Assembly: GCF_001294455.1 (NCBI RefSeq)
Contig: NZ_LIKT01000016.1
Coordinates: forward strand, 1-64,000
Source of the DNA: Phaeobacter sp. 11ANDIMAR09
Lineage (GTDB): Bacteria; Pseudomonadota; Alphaproteobacteria; Rhodobacterales; Rhodobacteraceae
Length of the DNA: 64,000 nt
Direction of reading: 5' to 3'
A program made the position numbers and the translations under genes. Positions 26,681 to 35,531 of the stretch are shown piece by piece. The first letter of the stretch is position 1. Each line of letters begins with the position of its first letter. Under the pieces are notes generated by a model that was not told the DNA's origin, searched no databases, and saw only the letters and a list, made by a program, of their open reading frames with translations.

Positions 26681-28271
26681 CGCTCTTTGCCTTATCTGCG
26701 CTTGTGCCGTCAAAATTCAGCCCAGCATAAGAACTTACCCGCCAGGAGCGAAAGCCCCATTCGCGCCAGCTTTTTTGATCAGCAGCGAGTTGCCAGCAGA
26801 AGGCATAATCGGGAGGGATTGCGAGATCGGCATCTGCACGCTGTGCCGCTTGTATACCGCTTGCTGCATTTGGCCCAAGGGTGCAGAGGTAATACCAATC
26901 GGGCGATTGGGCTGAGCTCATGCTGAGGTTCTGAGTAGCTATCACACTGGCAAAATTTACAAAAGCACAGATGTAGAGCGTGCCCAGCCCCAAGCCGACA
27001 CACCGTAGCAACAACCACCGGTTTGAACGCACTTTGAGAATTTGCCAAGCAGTCATCATCAGGCCGACTACCACCAAACCGATCCAGATCATCGCGTAGA
27101 GCCGCAGGTAGGTAAGGCCAAAGCTGGCGACATAGAGATCAAGCCGCAGCACGGAGCTGAGCCCGAGCAGGGCGTTCTGGCCAAGCCAGAGCATCATCAG
27201 CGGTTTCAGGCTGGCATGGCTGTTCAGATAGGGGCGGGCAGCAAGGGCAAAGCTTCCGGCCAGCATGGCCGTGATCAGCAATGGGTAGGCGCCGCGATGG
27301 GCATAGTTAGCCAGGGTCATGCCCCGGGGCAGTTCCGCCCCGCCAAAGAGGATGGAAAGATCCAGCCCGCTCTGCACAGTCAGGATCAGATTGAACACTA
27401 CCAGGGCGCGCAGCACTGAGCCGCCATTGAGACCAAAGCTGGGCCGCTTGCGCTTTGCACTGCTGGCGGGATCTGGCGCGCGGGAGGATTTGGTCTGCAC
27501 TGGCACAAGCAGGGGCCAGATCATCAGAGCGGTGCCGCTCCAAAACATCAGGCGCTGCAGCAGGGCGACGACATCTAGATCAAAATCCAACAGGTCCAAC
27601 AGACCCTGCTCCAGCAGGGGGTTGGCCTGCAGCATGAGGGTGATCAGCACCAGAGCACCGCCCACAGGGAAGCTCCAGTTGCGCGCGTGGCGCGACAGGG
27701 CGGCGGCTCGTTTGCTCTTTTGCGAGTCCTTTGTGCCCCTCTCAGTGGGACTGGAGAACAGGGCCTTCAGAAAAGCCCGCAGGCCGGAGAGCGGCAGGGT
27801 GCGCAGCAAATGCAGGGCTGCCGCTGGCAGCTCCTCAATCTGGGCCTTGGCTGGCAGGTGACCCCAGGCGATGGCGGTAACAAGCCCTAAGAGTTGAAAG
27901 CCCATTGATAGAGCCTGATAGTGCTCGATAACCGGCAGACTGGTCAGCAGCAACAGCAACAGGGCAGGCTTGGTCCGGTCTTTGAACTGCGCGCCGTCAG
28001 GCCGGTTCAGCAGTATGGTCACGCCAAAAAGTGCCCAGCTGAACAGAGCGATGGAAATCCCCGGCGCATAACCCCAGAACAGCCAGTCGGCCAAGGCAAC
28101 CAACACCACCAGCGCCAGCAGAGCGCCACTGCTCTTGCGGCTCAGATCTGCCCAGTTACTTTGCCGGGGAGGGCTAGCGGTGGGAGAGTCTTCTGCGCTG
28201 TCACAGGAAAGCCACCAGCCATCCTGGGCAATAGATGCGGGCAAGCCGCGCACGATATAGTCACCTGTCAT
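26658..28271 (-). CDS. Multispanning membrane protein, DUF4173/DUF4153-like
   Basis: Integral membrane protein of 537 residues. The cytoplasmic N-terminus is followed by about ten or more hydrophobic helices, e.g. ALLALVVLVALADWLFWGY, VGGALVLITLMLQANPL, AYPLLITAMLAGSFALAA and LYAMIWIGLVVVGLMMTAW. The segment MTLANYAHRGAYPLLITAM is the type of motif I associate with DUF4173 proteins. The soluble C-terminus ends with SWREWGFRSWRVSSYAGLNF. It starts at ATG 28271 with GAGGA upstream and overlaps the response-regulator gene. In position it is analogous to the inner-membrane CreD of CreBC systems, but I see no sequence basis for homology. A sensing or envelope role is inferred from its operon only. 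Confidence 0.75.
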   Translation of the reverse strand: MTGDYIVRGLPASIAQDGWWLSCDSAEDSPTASPPRQSNWADLSRKSSGALLALVVLVALADWLFWGYAPGISIALFSWALFGVTILLNRPDGAQFKDRTKPALLLLLLTSLPVIEHYQALSMGFQLLGLVTAIAWGHLPAKAQIEELPAAALHLLRTLPLSGLRAFLKALFSSPTERGTKDSQKSKRAAALSRHARNWSFPVGGALVLITLMLQANPLLEQGLLDLLDFDLDVVALLQRLMFWSGTALMIWPLLVPVQTKSSRAPDPASSAKRKRPSFGLNGGSVLRALVVFNLILTVQSGLDLSILFGGAELPRGMTLANYAHRGAYPLLITAMLAGSFALAARPYLNSHASLKPLMMLWLGQNALLGLSSVLRLDLYVASFGLTYLRLYAMIWIGLVVVGLMMTAWQILKVRSNRWLLLRCVGLGLGTLYICAFVNFASVIATQNLSMSSAQSPDWYYLCTLGPNAASGIQAAQRADADLAIPPDYAFCWQLAADQKSWREWGFRSWRVSSYAGLNFDGTSADKAKSDENPTGR

Positions 28272-28510
28272 CTTCTGTTCCTCGGTTTTGTTTTTGTCGC
28301 AAGCGCTGTTCAATACGCTGCCAGAATGTCTTGCGAGAGGAATGCCACAGGCCCTGCGCAGCTCTTGCGCATGAAATGTGCAGGAGTTGTGCAGAGTGGA
28401 TATGCTGGGCGGTGATCTGTGCTTCGGCGGGGAGACGCCAACCGCAGTTGCGCATAGATTGCAAGCCGGGCGAGATGCGCTAGGGTGAAAGAAAACAGCG
28501 AGCAGTGATC
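28272..28510. promoter_or_regulatory. Divergent promoter region of the envelope gene cluster
   Basis: This 239-base gap separates the membrane-protein/two-component operon (minus) from the second lytic transglycosylase (plus). It contains two direct copies of TTGCGCAT (28365-28372 and 28448-28455), which could be a shared regulator site. No clear sigma-70 boxes are seen. Confidence 0.35.
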
Positions 28511-29695
28511 ATGAGTTTTTCCAAGAGTAAGACAACGCAGGTGTCGCGACGGTGCTTTGGCCTGGGGTTTGCCGCCTTTGGGCTGGTGGCCTGTGGCAAT
28601 GTCACCTCGGCCAATCAGCGGGTGAATTCGGGGGGGAGCCCCGTGATCCAACCCGGGCTGCCCGCGGATCTGCAGCCCACGCCCAATGCGGGCTATGATA
28701 AATGGGTTGAAGGCTTTTACCCCCGTGCCCAGGCCAAAGGCATCACTGAGGCGACGCTGCGCGCGGGCTTTCGCAATGCCGGCTATCTGCCGGGGGTGGT
28801 GAAACGCGACCGCAACCAGACCGAATTCAAACGCACGCTTGAGGATTATCTGTCGATTGCCGTCTCGGATCAGCGCGTCAGCAAGGGTCGCGCCGCCTAT
28901 CAGCGGCATCAACGTACCCTGCTGGCCTTGGAGGCAAAATACGGCGTGGATGCCTCGATCATTGCTGCGATTTGGGGGCTGGAGAGCTTTTATGGTGAAC
29001 GGCGTGGCGATGTGCCCGTGGTTTCGGCGACCTCAACGCTGGCCTATGACGGACGGCGCGGCGCGTTTTTTGAAAAGCAGCTGATCGCGGCGCTGAAGAT
29101 CCTGCAAAATGGCGATATTTCGGCGAACCGGATGACCGGCAGCTGGGCCGGAGCCATGGGCCATACCCAGTTTATCCCAACCTCCTACCAGGCCTTTGCG
29201 GTGGATTTCACCGGTGATGGACGCCGCGATATCTGGTCTGAGGATCCGACGGATGCCCTGGCCTCTACCGCCGCTTATCTGGCGCGCAATGGCTGGACCC
29301 GGGGACAAAGCTGGGGACGTGAAGTGACAGGCGCAGCCGCTGCGGGGGCCCTGCAGCCGCAGGCGGGCGGACCTAGCTTTGCTGTCACCAGCAATTTCCG
29401 GGCGATCAAGCGCTATAACAATTCGGATGCCTATGCGATTGGGGTGGGCCATCTGGCCGACCGGATCGCAGGCGGCCCTCCGCTGCGCGGCAAGTTCCCG
29501 CCCGATGCCAATGGGCTGACCAAGGATGACCGGGTCGCGCTGCAAAAGCGCCTGACGGCCAAGGGGTTTGATACTGGCGGTGCAGATGGAGTTTTGGGCC
29601 CCAAAAGCCAGGCGGCGATCAGCGCCTATCAAGCTAGCGTCGGGCAGCCTGCGACTGGTACACCGTCGATCGAGCTGTTGCGGGCTCTGAAATAG
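28511..29695 (+). CDS. Lytic murein transglycosylase, predicted lipoprotein (MltB-like)
   Basis: Second MltB-type transglycosylase of 394 residues. The N-terminus has an Arg-Arg-containing signal (TTQVSRRCFGLGFAAFGLVACG) ending in a lipobox-like LVAC, so outer-membrane anchoring is likely. The SLT_2 domain shows IAAIWGLESFYGERRGD with the catalytic glutamate, GSWAGAMGHTQFIPTSYQAFAVDFTGDGRRDIW and FRAIKRYNNSDAYAIGVGHLADRI. A C-terminal peptidoglycan-binding domain follows (RVALQKRLTAKGFDTGGADGVLGPKSQAAISAYQASVG). I start at ATG 28511; a GTG two codons earlier is an alternative. It has the same architecture as the enzyme at 23689 and is divergent from the two-component operon. Confidence 0.9.
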   Translation: MSFSKSKTTQVSRRCFGLGFAAFGLVACGNVTSANQRVNSGGSPVIQPGLPADLQPTPNAGYDKWVEGFYPRAQAKGITEATLRAGFRNAGYLPGVVKRDRNQTEFKRTLEDYLSIAVSDQRVSKGRAAYQRHQRTLLALEAKYGVDASIIAAIWGLESFYGERRGDVPVVSATSTLAYDGRRGAFFEKQLIAALKILQNGDISANRMTGSWAGAMGHTQFIPTSYQAFAVDFTGDGRRDIWSEDPTDALASTAAYLARNGWTRGQSWGREVTGAAAAGALQPQAGGPSFAVTSNFRAIKRYNNSDAYAIGVGHLADRIAGGPPLRGKFPPDANGLTKDDRVALQKRLTAKGFDTGGADGVLGPKSQAAISAYQASVGQPATGTPSIELLRALK

Positions 29696-29738
29696 CCACT
29701 CGACCGTCTTCGACCTGCCAATCACCCTGTTCTTCAGA

Positions 29739-29775
29739 CCCGCCCGCTGTGATCTGACAGCAGGCGGGCCTTTCT
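29739..29775 (+). terminator. Hairpin terminator after second transglycosylase
   Basis: CCCGCCCGCTGT (29739-29750) pairs with ACAGCAGGCGGG (29757-29768) with one mismatch and is followed by CCTTTCT. It is located about 45 bases after the transglycosylase stop. Confidence 0.7.
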
Positions 29776-29834
29776 GTGACGCGTGATCTCTTCAGTGAAC
29801 AAAATCCGTTACGTAATTTCACTATGGGGATAGC

Positions 29835-29853
29835 AATTCCACATATTGAAATT
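29835..29853. promoter_or_regulatory. Candidate IclR operator upstream of the ligase gene
   Basis: AATTC-CACATATTG-AAATT has the same 5-9-5 layout as the perfect dyad upstream of the iclR-family gene and the site upstream of dctP, with one mismatch in the right half. It lies 130 bases before the ligase start. Confidence 0.5.
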
Positions 29854-29982
29854 ATTCTACTCTCACGCTATACCCGGAGAAACAACGCTCTTCTTGCTGC
29901 AGGGCAGCAGAGAGGCACCCTTTTGGCGCGATAAAGAGGGAAAGCGTTGAGTTTCAGTAGGATTCACAGGGAGGGGACCTGC

Positions 29983-31509
29983 GTGCAGACCCGAATTCAC
30001 GACACGTTACAGGCGGCAGCTGCTGCCAAACCCAGCGCATTGGCGATGATCGACTATGCGGATGGCAGGTTTACCTGGGCGGATCTGGCGGCCGCCACGG
30101 CCGATGCCAAAGAGCTTTTGCAGGCGCAGGGGGTCAAACCCGGGGATCGCGTGGTCATGGTGTTTGAAAACTGCCTTGCGGTTTGCGCCTTTATCTTTGC
30201 CACCAGCGAGCTGGAGGCCATTTCGGTTCCACTGAATGCGCGTCTCACCCATGCCGAGCTTGATCGCCTCATCACCCATAGCGATCCAAGTATGGTGGTG
30301 TTTTGCAACGATGCCTCTGAGACAGCGGTGATCCACGGCAAGGCCTTCTCTGCCAAACCCTCCATGGGGCGCTACGGCACTGTTGGCGTGTTTCAGCGCA
30401 ATGGCAGCCAACCTGAGCCCTGTTTCGAGGCCGCAACCGAACAGGTGGCGCTGCTGCTCTATACCTCGGGGACAACAGGCGTGCCCAAGGCGGCGATGCT
30501 GACCCATCACAACCTGCTTTGTGCTGCCGCGGCAGCAGCCAAGGTGCGCGGTATGCAGGCGGATGACATGACCTTCCTGGCTCTGCCCCTGTCGCATATC
30601 TTTGGCTTTGTCACCTTCTTGTCGATCTGTGGGGCCCAGGGCTCTATGCGGTTGGAAGCACGTTTTTCTGTCGAGCGGCTGTATAAGGCGCTGCAAACTG
30701 ATGTGACCCTGCTGCCGGCAGTGCCACAGATGCATGCGCATCTGTTCCACTATGCCCGGGCACAGAACAAACCGCAGTATGACACCGGGCTATTGCGCTT
30801 TGTCTCCTCTGGCGGTGCACCACTGGACCCCACCTGGAAACGTGAGGCCGAAGCCTTTTATGGTATTCCACTGCAAAACGGCTATGGGCTGACAGAAGGC
30901 GCTGCCGGCGTCTGTGCCACGGCGAGCCCGCTGGGCGACCCGGATGTGAGTGTTGGCTACCCGATGCAGGACAGCCTGTTCCGGCTGGATTTTGAGGCCG
31001 AAGGCGCCACAGCGGATGAGGGCATCGGGGAGATCCTGGTGGGCGGGCCACAGATCATGAAAGGCTACTTCCGCGACCCCGAACAAAGCGCCAAGGTGCT
31101 GACCGAGGATGGCTTTTTCCGCACCGGTGACCTGGGACGTTTTGATGACGAGGGCCGTTTGCATATTGCTGGGCGCTCCAAAGAGTTGATCATCCGCTCA
31201 GGCTTCAATGTCTACCCGGTTGAGGTCGAAGGCGCGTTGACGGACCACCCGGAGGTGATCATGGCAGGCGTCGTGGGAAGACAGGTGTCGGGCAACGAAG
31301 AGGTCCTGGCCTTTGTCAAAGTTGCGGTGGGTTGCACCCTGAGCGAGGCGGATCTCTCCGCCTTTGTGAAGGACAAGCTTGCGCCTTACAAACGGCCGAC
31401 CCGGATCATCTTGGCCCAGGATCTGCCTGCGGCCCCAACGGGAAAAATCCTCAAGGCGAAACTGATCAGCAGCTTTTCGGACGAGCTGAACGGAGAAACC
31501 GTTAGCTGA
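29983..31509 (+). CDS. Acyl-CoA synthetase (4-coumarate-CoA ligase-like, AMP-forming)
   Basis: ANL-superfamily enzyme of 508 residues that adenylates a carboxylic acid and probably transfers it to CoA. Motifs are LLYTSGTTGVPKAAMLTHHNL (P-loop, A3), NGYGLTEGAAG (A5), FFRTGDLGRFDDEGRLHIAGRSKELIIRSGFNVYPVEVE (A7-A8) and the C-terminal catalytic lysine in PTGKILKAKL. The start is GTG 29983, five to seven bases after a GGAGGGG site; the frame is open upstream to a TTG without similarity. It is followed by a TRAP transporter and an IclR regulator, so the imported carboxylate is probably its substrate. Aromatic or phenylpropenoid acids are likely but not proven. Confidence 0.87.
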   Translation: MQTRIHDTLQAAAAAKPSALAMIDYADGRFTWADLAAATADAKELLQAQGVKPGDRVVMVFENCLAVCAFIFATSELEAISVPLNARLTHAELDRLITHSDPSMVVFCNDASETAVIHGKAFSAKPSMGRYGTVGVFQRNGSQPEPCFEAATEQVALLLYTSGTTGVPKAAMLTHHNLLCAAAAAAKVRGMQADDMTFLALPLSHIFGFVTFLSICGAQGSMRLEARFSVERLYKALQTDVTLLPAVPQMHAHLFHYARAQNKPQYDTGLLRFVSSGGAPLDPTWKREAEAFYGIPLQNGYGLTEGAAGVCATASPLGDPDVSVGYPMQDSLFRLDFEAEGATADEGIGEILVGGPQIMKGYFRDPEQSAKVLTEDGFFRTGDLGRFDDEGRLHIAGRSKELIIRSGFNVYPVEVEGALTDHPEVIMAGVVGRQVSGNEEVLAFVKVAVGCTLSEADLSAFVKDKLAPYKRPTRIILAQDLPAAPTGKILKAKLISSFSDELNGETVS

Positions 31510-31514
31510 ACAAA

Positions 31515-31533
31515 AATTCTACTATACGGAATA
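31515..31533. promoter_or_regulatory. Candidate IclR operator upstream of dctP
   Basis: AATTC-TACTATACG-GAATA repeats the AATTC-N9-GAATT layout with a mismatch in the last base. It lies between the ligase stop and dctP, about 55 bases before the dctP ribosome site GGAGGAG. Confidence 0.55.
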
Positions 31534-31586
31534 AGATTCTGTATGTTAGCCATATAAGATATAATCTCGGGGAGGAGATTTTGACC

Positions 31587-32651
31587 ATGCGTTTTGTGAA
31601 ATCCACATTGGGGGCCGCAGCTGTTGCCCTGTCTTTTGGCACCGTTGCGGCGGCGCAGACCACCATCTTTTATGGCCACAGTGGTCCGGCGCGCGGCACG
31701 GTTCCTGCGGCGCTGAAATGGTTTGATGGCCGCATTGGTGAGCTGTCGGATGGTGATCTGAAGCTGGATGTGCAATGGGGCGGAGCCCTGTTCAAAGCCT
31801 CGGCTTCTGTGCAGTCGATTGGCGATGGTGTGGCCGACGCAGGCTCGATCATCTCGGCCTATTTCCAAAAAGAAATGGCGGCCTATTCCCTGGCGGACCT
31901 GCCTCTGGGCGGTCCTAACCCCTGGGTTGGCCTGCGTGCCACTGATCACTTGATGCGCACCATGCCAGAAATCACCGAAAACCTGGCACGACAGAACCTG
32001 GTCTATATCGGCACCTTCACCGCGTCTGATGTGAACGTGGCCTGCAAGGGCGCCGAGATCAATTCGATCAAAGACATCGCGGGCATGAAGGTGCGCGGCG
32101 CCGGCGTCTATGGCAAGGTCTTTGGCGAGCTGGGCGCCACCATGGTGAACCTCAGCGTTTACGAGGCCTATCAGGGGCTGGATACTGGGCTGATCGATTG
32201 TTCCCAGGGCTATTCCTACATCATTCCAGCCCTGAAATGGCATGAAGTCATCGACAGCTACACCGTGCTGAACTGGGGCCAGATCGGCGGCTATGGCATG
32301 TTCATGAACAAACAAAGCTATGACGCGCTGAGTGATGCGCAGAAAGAGGTTCTGACTCAGGCGGGCACAGAGCTGGCGGATAAGTTTGCCCAGATCGTGA
32401 TTGGTGCCAATGCCAAGGCGCTGAACGCGATGCGCGAGGGCCAATATGAGCGTCCGGTCAAGGTGATTGAGGTCTCCGCCGAAGAGCAGGCTGAGCTCAA
32501 CGCGGCGACCGAGCCTTTCCTGGCGGATTGGAAAGAAAACGCTGCCAGCGTGGGGCTGAACCCGGATGCGATGATTGAGGTCTATACGCAGGCGGTTGCG
32601 GATTACACCGCAGAGTTTGAAGCCGAGGGTTACCCCTGGGAGCGCAACTAA
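31587..32651 (+). CDS. dctP: TRAP transporter substrate-binding protein
   Basis: Periplasmic solute receptor of 354 residues of the DctP family, which captures an organic acid for sodium-driven uptake. The signal peptide MRFVKSTLGAAAVALSFGTVAAAQ is followed by TTIFYGHSGPARGTVPAALKWF, VQWGGALFKASASVQSIGDGVADAG, MKVRGAGVYGKVFGELGATMVNLSVYEAYQGLDTGLIDC and the usual C-terminal helix region. An in-frame TTG two codons upstream is possible, but ATG 31587 is better spaced from GGAGGAG. The ligand cannot be read; the neighbouring ligase suggests a carboxylate. Confidence 0.9.
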   Translation: MRFVKSTLGAAAVALSFGTVAAAQTTIFYGHSGPARGTVPAALKWFDGRIGELSDGDLKLDVQWGGALFKASASVQSIGDGVADAGSIISAYFQKEMAAYSLADLPLGGPNPWVGLRATDHLMRTMPEITENLARQNLVYIGTFTASDVNVACKGAEINSIKDIAGMKVRGAGVYGKVFGELGATMVNLSVYEAYQGLDTGLIDCSQGYSYIIPALKWHEVIDSYTVLNWGQIGGYGMFMNKQSYDALSDAQKEVLTQAGTELADKFAQIVIGANAKALNAMREGQYERPVKVIEVSAEEQAELNAATEPFLADWKENAASVGLNPDAMIEVYTQAVADYTAEFEAEGYPWERN

Positions 32652-32735
32652 CCGGCGCTACTGATCTGCGACCCCGGGGCAGGGAATAGATTGCCCCGGG
32701 GTCGCAATAATCCAATACTTGCAGGGAGGGGCGAG

Positions 32736-33233
32736 ATGCTGGACCGGATCGAAAGACTTTGTATCGACGTGGCGACGGCTTCGATCATTTTGCTGGCGTT
32801 GATGATCTTTGCCGATGTGATTGCGCTAAATCTGTTCAAATCTTCAGTGCCGGATGCGGTGATCATCGTGCGCGAGCTAATGGTTCTGGCGATCATCATG
32901 CCCCTGGCAGCGGCGACGACCCAACGGGCGCATATCTCGGTAGAGTTTCTCACCAATATGTTGCCACCCCGTGTGGTCAATCACTTCGTGATCTTTGGCA
33001 CCCTGTTTGGGATCTTTGCCCTCAGCCCGCTAATCTATTCGGGCGGCAAAGAGTTGATGCATCAGATCAACACAGGCAGCGCCTTTTACGGAGATCTCAA
33101 CCTGCCGCAATGGCCGGGTAGGTTGGCCTTTGTCATTGGCATTTCCCTGTGCTGGCTGCGGTTGGTGGTCATGGCCATTGGCGATATCGTCACCGTCTGG
33201 CGTGGCGGCACCATCGAGACCTCACCACATTAA
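32736..33233 (+). CDS. dctQ: TRAP transporter small membrane subunit
   Basis: DctQ-type subunit of 165 residues with four predicted transmembrane helices (about 10-33, 45-63, 85-107 and 128-150). Typical segments are ASIILLALMIFADVIALNLF, RELMVLAIIMPLAAATTQRAHISVEFL and LAFVIGISLCWLRLVVMAIGDI. It partners the DctM channel in the inner membrane. The start is ATG 32736 with GGGAGGGG upstream; the frame begins a little earlier without similarity. It lies between dctP and dctM in the same operon. Confidence 0.88.
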   Translation: MLDRIERLCIDVATASIILLALMIFADVIALNLFKSSVPDAVIIVRELMVLAIIMPLAAATTQRAHISVEFLTNMLPPRVVNHFVIFGTLFGIFALSPLIYSGGKELMHQINTGSAFYGDLNLPQWPGRLAFVIGISLCWLRLVVMAIGDIVTVWRGGTIETSPH

Positions 33234-33281
33234 GGGCATGCGCCCTTTCTCAAGAATACTTCAATTTCGGGAATAGACTTC

Positions 33282-34622
33282 ATGGATCCGGCAACGATTG
33301 GATTACTGGCCTTTGGCCTGATGCTGGTGCTTTTGGCGATGCGGGTGCCGATTGCCTTTGCGCTGATCGGCGTGGCGACACTGGCGGCCTTTACTATTTT
33401 TGCCTTCAGAACCGGCACCTTTATGCCGGAACGAGCGATCCGGGCGACCTCGTCTTTGGTGTTTTCCAATTCCTTTGATCTGGTTCACAGCTTTGATCTG
33501 TCGATGATCCCGCTGTTTGTGGCGCTTGGCAATATTGCCTATCGCGCGGGCATTACCACGGCGGTCTACAATTCCGCCAAGGTCTGGCTGGTGCGACAGC
33601 GCGGTGGTTTGGCTGTGGCCTCGGTCGTGGGGTGCGGGGGATTTTCCGCCATCACCGGGTCGAGCCTTGCCTGTGCTTCGACCATGGGAAAGATCTGCAC
33701 GCCGGAAATGTTGCGACTGGGTTATGATCCGCGTCTAGCGACGGCAAGCGTGGCGGCGGGCGGCACATTGGGGTCGCTGATCCCGCCAAGCATCCTGTTC
33801 ATCATCTATGCCATTTTCACAGAAACCTCGGTCAGCAAGCTATTCCTGGCAGGGGTTTTGCCGGGGCTGTTGACGCTGGCAGGCTTTGTACTGGTGATCT
33901 GGGTCTGGATCCGGGTCAATCCCAAACTGGTCCCCGAACAGGGCGTAGCTGCCAGCTGGGCCGAGAAGATGGCCGCCGTGCGCGAGGCCTGGCCTGCGGC
34001 GCTGATCTTTGTGATCATCGTGGTTGGCATCTATGGCGGCTTTTTCACCGCCACAGCGGCGGCGGCGGTCAGCGTGGTTGTCACCACTCTGATCGGTTTT
34101 GGCCAGAAACGCCTGACCCTGCAGGGGCTATGGGAGGCGGTGCGCGAAACCTGCGTGCAGACCTCGGCGATCTTTGTGGTGGCGGCGGGTGCCAAGATCT
34201 TTGTCGCGGCGATTGCTCTGACTGGCATGGCACCGGCGCTGGTGCAGTGGGTGGCGGATGCACAGCTGACACCCATGATGCTGCTCATTTGCATCTGTGT
34301 GGTCTATCTGATGCTGGGGATGTTTCTGGACCCCATCGGCATCATGGTGCTGACCCTGCCGCTGGTGGTGCCGCTGGTTGAATCCTATGGCATGAACCTG
34401 ATCTGGTTTGGGGTTGTGGTGGTCAAGCTGCTGGAGATCGGGTTGATCACCCCGCCGGTTGGGCTGAATGTCTTTGTCCTGGCCAATGTTGTCGGACGTG
34501 AGGCGCCGATCGGCACTGTCTTTGCAGGTATTTGGAGGTTCTTGTGCGTCGATGTGGTGGTGCTTGCGCTGATTGTAGGCTTTCCCTCGATTTCATTGCT
34601 GCTGTCGATGACGGCGAGATGA
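33282..34622 (+). CDS. dctM: TRAP transporter large permease subunit
   Basis: DctM-type permease of 446 residues with about 12 transmembrane helices, the sodium-coupled translocation channel of the TRAP system. Characteristic segments are LLAMRVPIAFALIGVATLAAF, FVALGNIAYRAGITTAVYNSAKVW, GCGGFSAITGSSLACASTMGKI, AAGGTLGSLIPPSILFIIYAI and EIGLITPPVGLNVFVLANVVG. It ends the transport operon; the regulator gene follows after its own operator. Confidence 0.92.
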   Translation: MDPATIGLLAFGLMLVLLAMRVPIAFALIGVATLAAFTIFAFRTGTFMPERAIRATSSLVFSNSFDLVHSFDLSMIPLFVALGNIAYRAGITTAVYNSAKVWLVRQRGGLAVASVVGCGGFSAITGSSLACASTMGKICTPEMLRLGYDPRLATASVAAGGTLGSLIPPSILFIIYAIFTETSVSKLFLAGVLPGLLTLAGFVLVIWVWIRVNPKLVPEQGVAASWAEKMAAVREAWPAALIFVIIVVGIYGGFFTATAAAAVSVVVTTLIGFGQKRLTLQGLWEAVRETCVQTSAIFVVAAGAKIFVAAIALTGMAPALVQWVADAQLTPMMLLICICVVYLMLGMFLDPIGIMVLTLPLVVPLVESYGMNLIWFGVVVVKLLEIGLITPPVGLNVFVLANVVGREAPIGTVFAGIWRFLCVDVVVLALIVGFPSISLLLSMTAR

Positions 34623-34639
34623 ACAGGCTTTTTCAACAG

Positions 34640-34668
34640 TAGGAAATTCTATAAGTTGGAATTTCCTA
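34640..34668. promoter_or_regulatory. Perfect inverted repeat upstream of iclR-family gene
   Basis: TAGGAAATTC (34640-34649) and GAATTTCCTA (34659-34668) are perfect 10-base arms with a nine-base spacer, 22 bases before the regulator start. The core AATTC-N9-GAATT recurs upstream of dctP and the ligase. IclR proteins bind such dyads and are commonly autoregulated, so this is the likely primary operator. Confidence 0.72.
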
Positions 34669-34689
34669 CCATAAAGGGAACATGCGGCC

Positions 34690-35484
34690 ATGCCAGATCT
34701 GAAAGACGACAAGCGATTTGCCAATACTCTGGCGCGCGGCCTGAATGTGCTGCGTGCTTTTGGGCCCAATGATGATGGCCTTGGCAATCTGGAGATTTCA
34801 GAGCGCACCGGCCTGCCGCGTTCAACTGTGTCGCGGCTGACCTTTACTCTTTGTGCATTGGGGTATCTGACCCATGGCCACCATCATGACAAATATCGCC
34901 TGGGGCCTGCGGCCCTGGCGCTTGGCAATATTGCCGGCGCGTCCTTTGGCTTTGTGGAAACTGCCGGGCCGATCATGCAAAAACTGGCTGATGCCACCAA
35001 GACTTTGATTGGTGTGGCAATCCAGGACGATGGCAAGATGCTGATCGTCAAAACCTGGCGGCCCCGCAATTCGACCACCACCTGGTTGAATGTTGGCTAT
35101 CGGATGCCAATGCTGCAGTCCTCTTCGGGGGCGGCCTTTCTGGGGGCCTTGGGGCGCAGCGAGCTTGAGAAACTGACCCAGGGCATGACGCCGGAGGATC
35201 AGGCCCAGTACGCGGAGTTTGCTGGTCAGGCGCAGTCCAGTCTGCTGAGCGATGGCTATGCCTTTGTGCGTGGAGAACAACGGTTCAACGCCACTATTAA
35301 CGCTATTGCCACCCCCTATCGACCCTCGGAATTTGGCGAGCCAGTGGCGTTCCTAAGCGGTGCGCGCAAAGCGGATCTGGCGGATGAGCAGGTCACGGAA
35401 ACCGTCGGGCCAGCTTTGGTGACAGCGGTGCAGGAGCTTTTGCATATCACCGGGCGGCGCTTTCCCATCATGCTCGAGGACTGA
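34690..35484 (+). CDS. IclR-family transcriptional regulator
   Basis: Regulator of 264 residues. The N-terminal winged helix (RGLNVLRAFGPNDDGLGNLEISERTGLPRSTVSRLTFTLCALGYLTH) is followed by the IclR effector domain, containing PIMQKLADATKTLIGVAIQDDGKMLIV, GYRMPMLQSSSGAAFLGAL and a C-terminal IAVPF-like block (NAIATPYRPSEFGEPVAFLS). A perfect inverted repeat sits directly upstream, and matching sites precede the TRAP and ligase genes, so it probably controls all three units. IclR proteins of this kind respond to aromatic or aliphatic acids. After it lies a short gap to a convergent CBS gene. Confidence 0.92.
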   Translation: MPDLKDDKRFANTLARGLNVLRAFGPNDDGLGNLEISERTGLPRSTVSRLTFTLCALGYLTHGHHHDKYRLGPAALALGNIAGASFGFVETAGPIMQKLADATKTLIGVAIQDDGKMLIVKTWRPRNSTTTWLNVGYRMPMLQSSSGAAFLGALGRSELEKLTQGMTPEDQAQYAEFAGQAQSSLLSDGYAFVRGEQRFNATINAIATPYRPSEFGEPVAFLSGARKADLADEQVTETVGPALVTAVQELLHITGRRFPIMLED

Positions 35485-35531
35485 GGGACAGTGTTTGCCC
35501 TCCTGCCGCTCTGTGGCAGAAGGGCAGGGGG

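Noticed and set aside
31386-32444. 352-codon open frame antisense to the ligase end and dctP
   Set aside because: It spans the operator and start of dctP on the opposite strand and has no domain; chance frame in GC-rich DNA.
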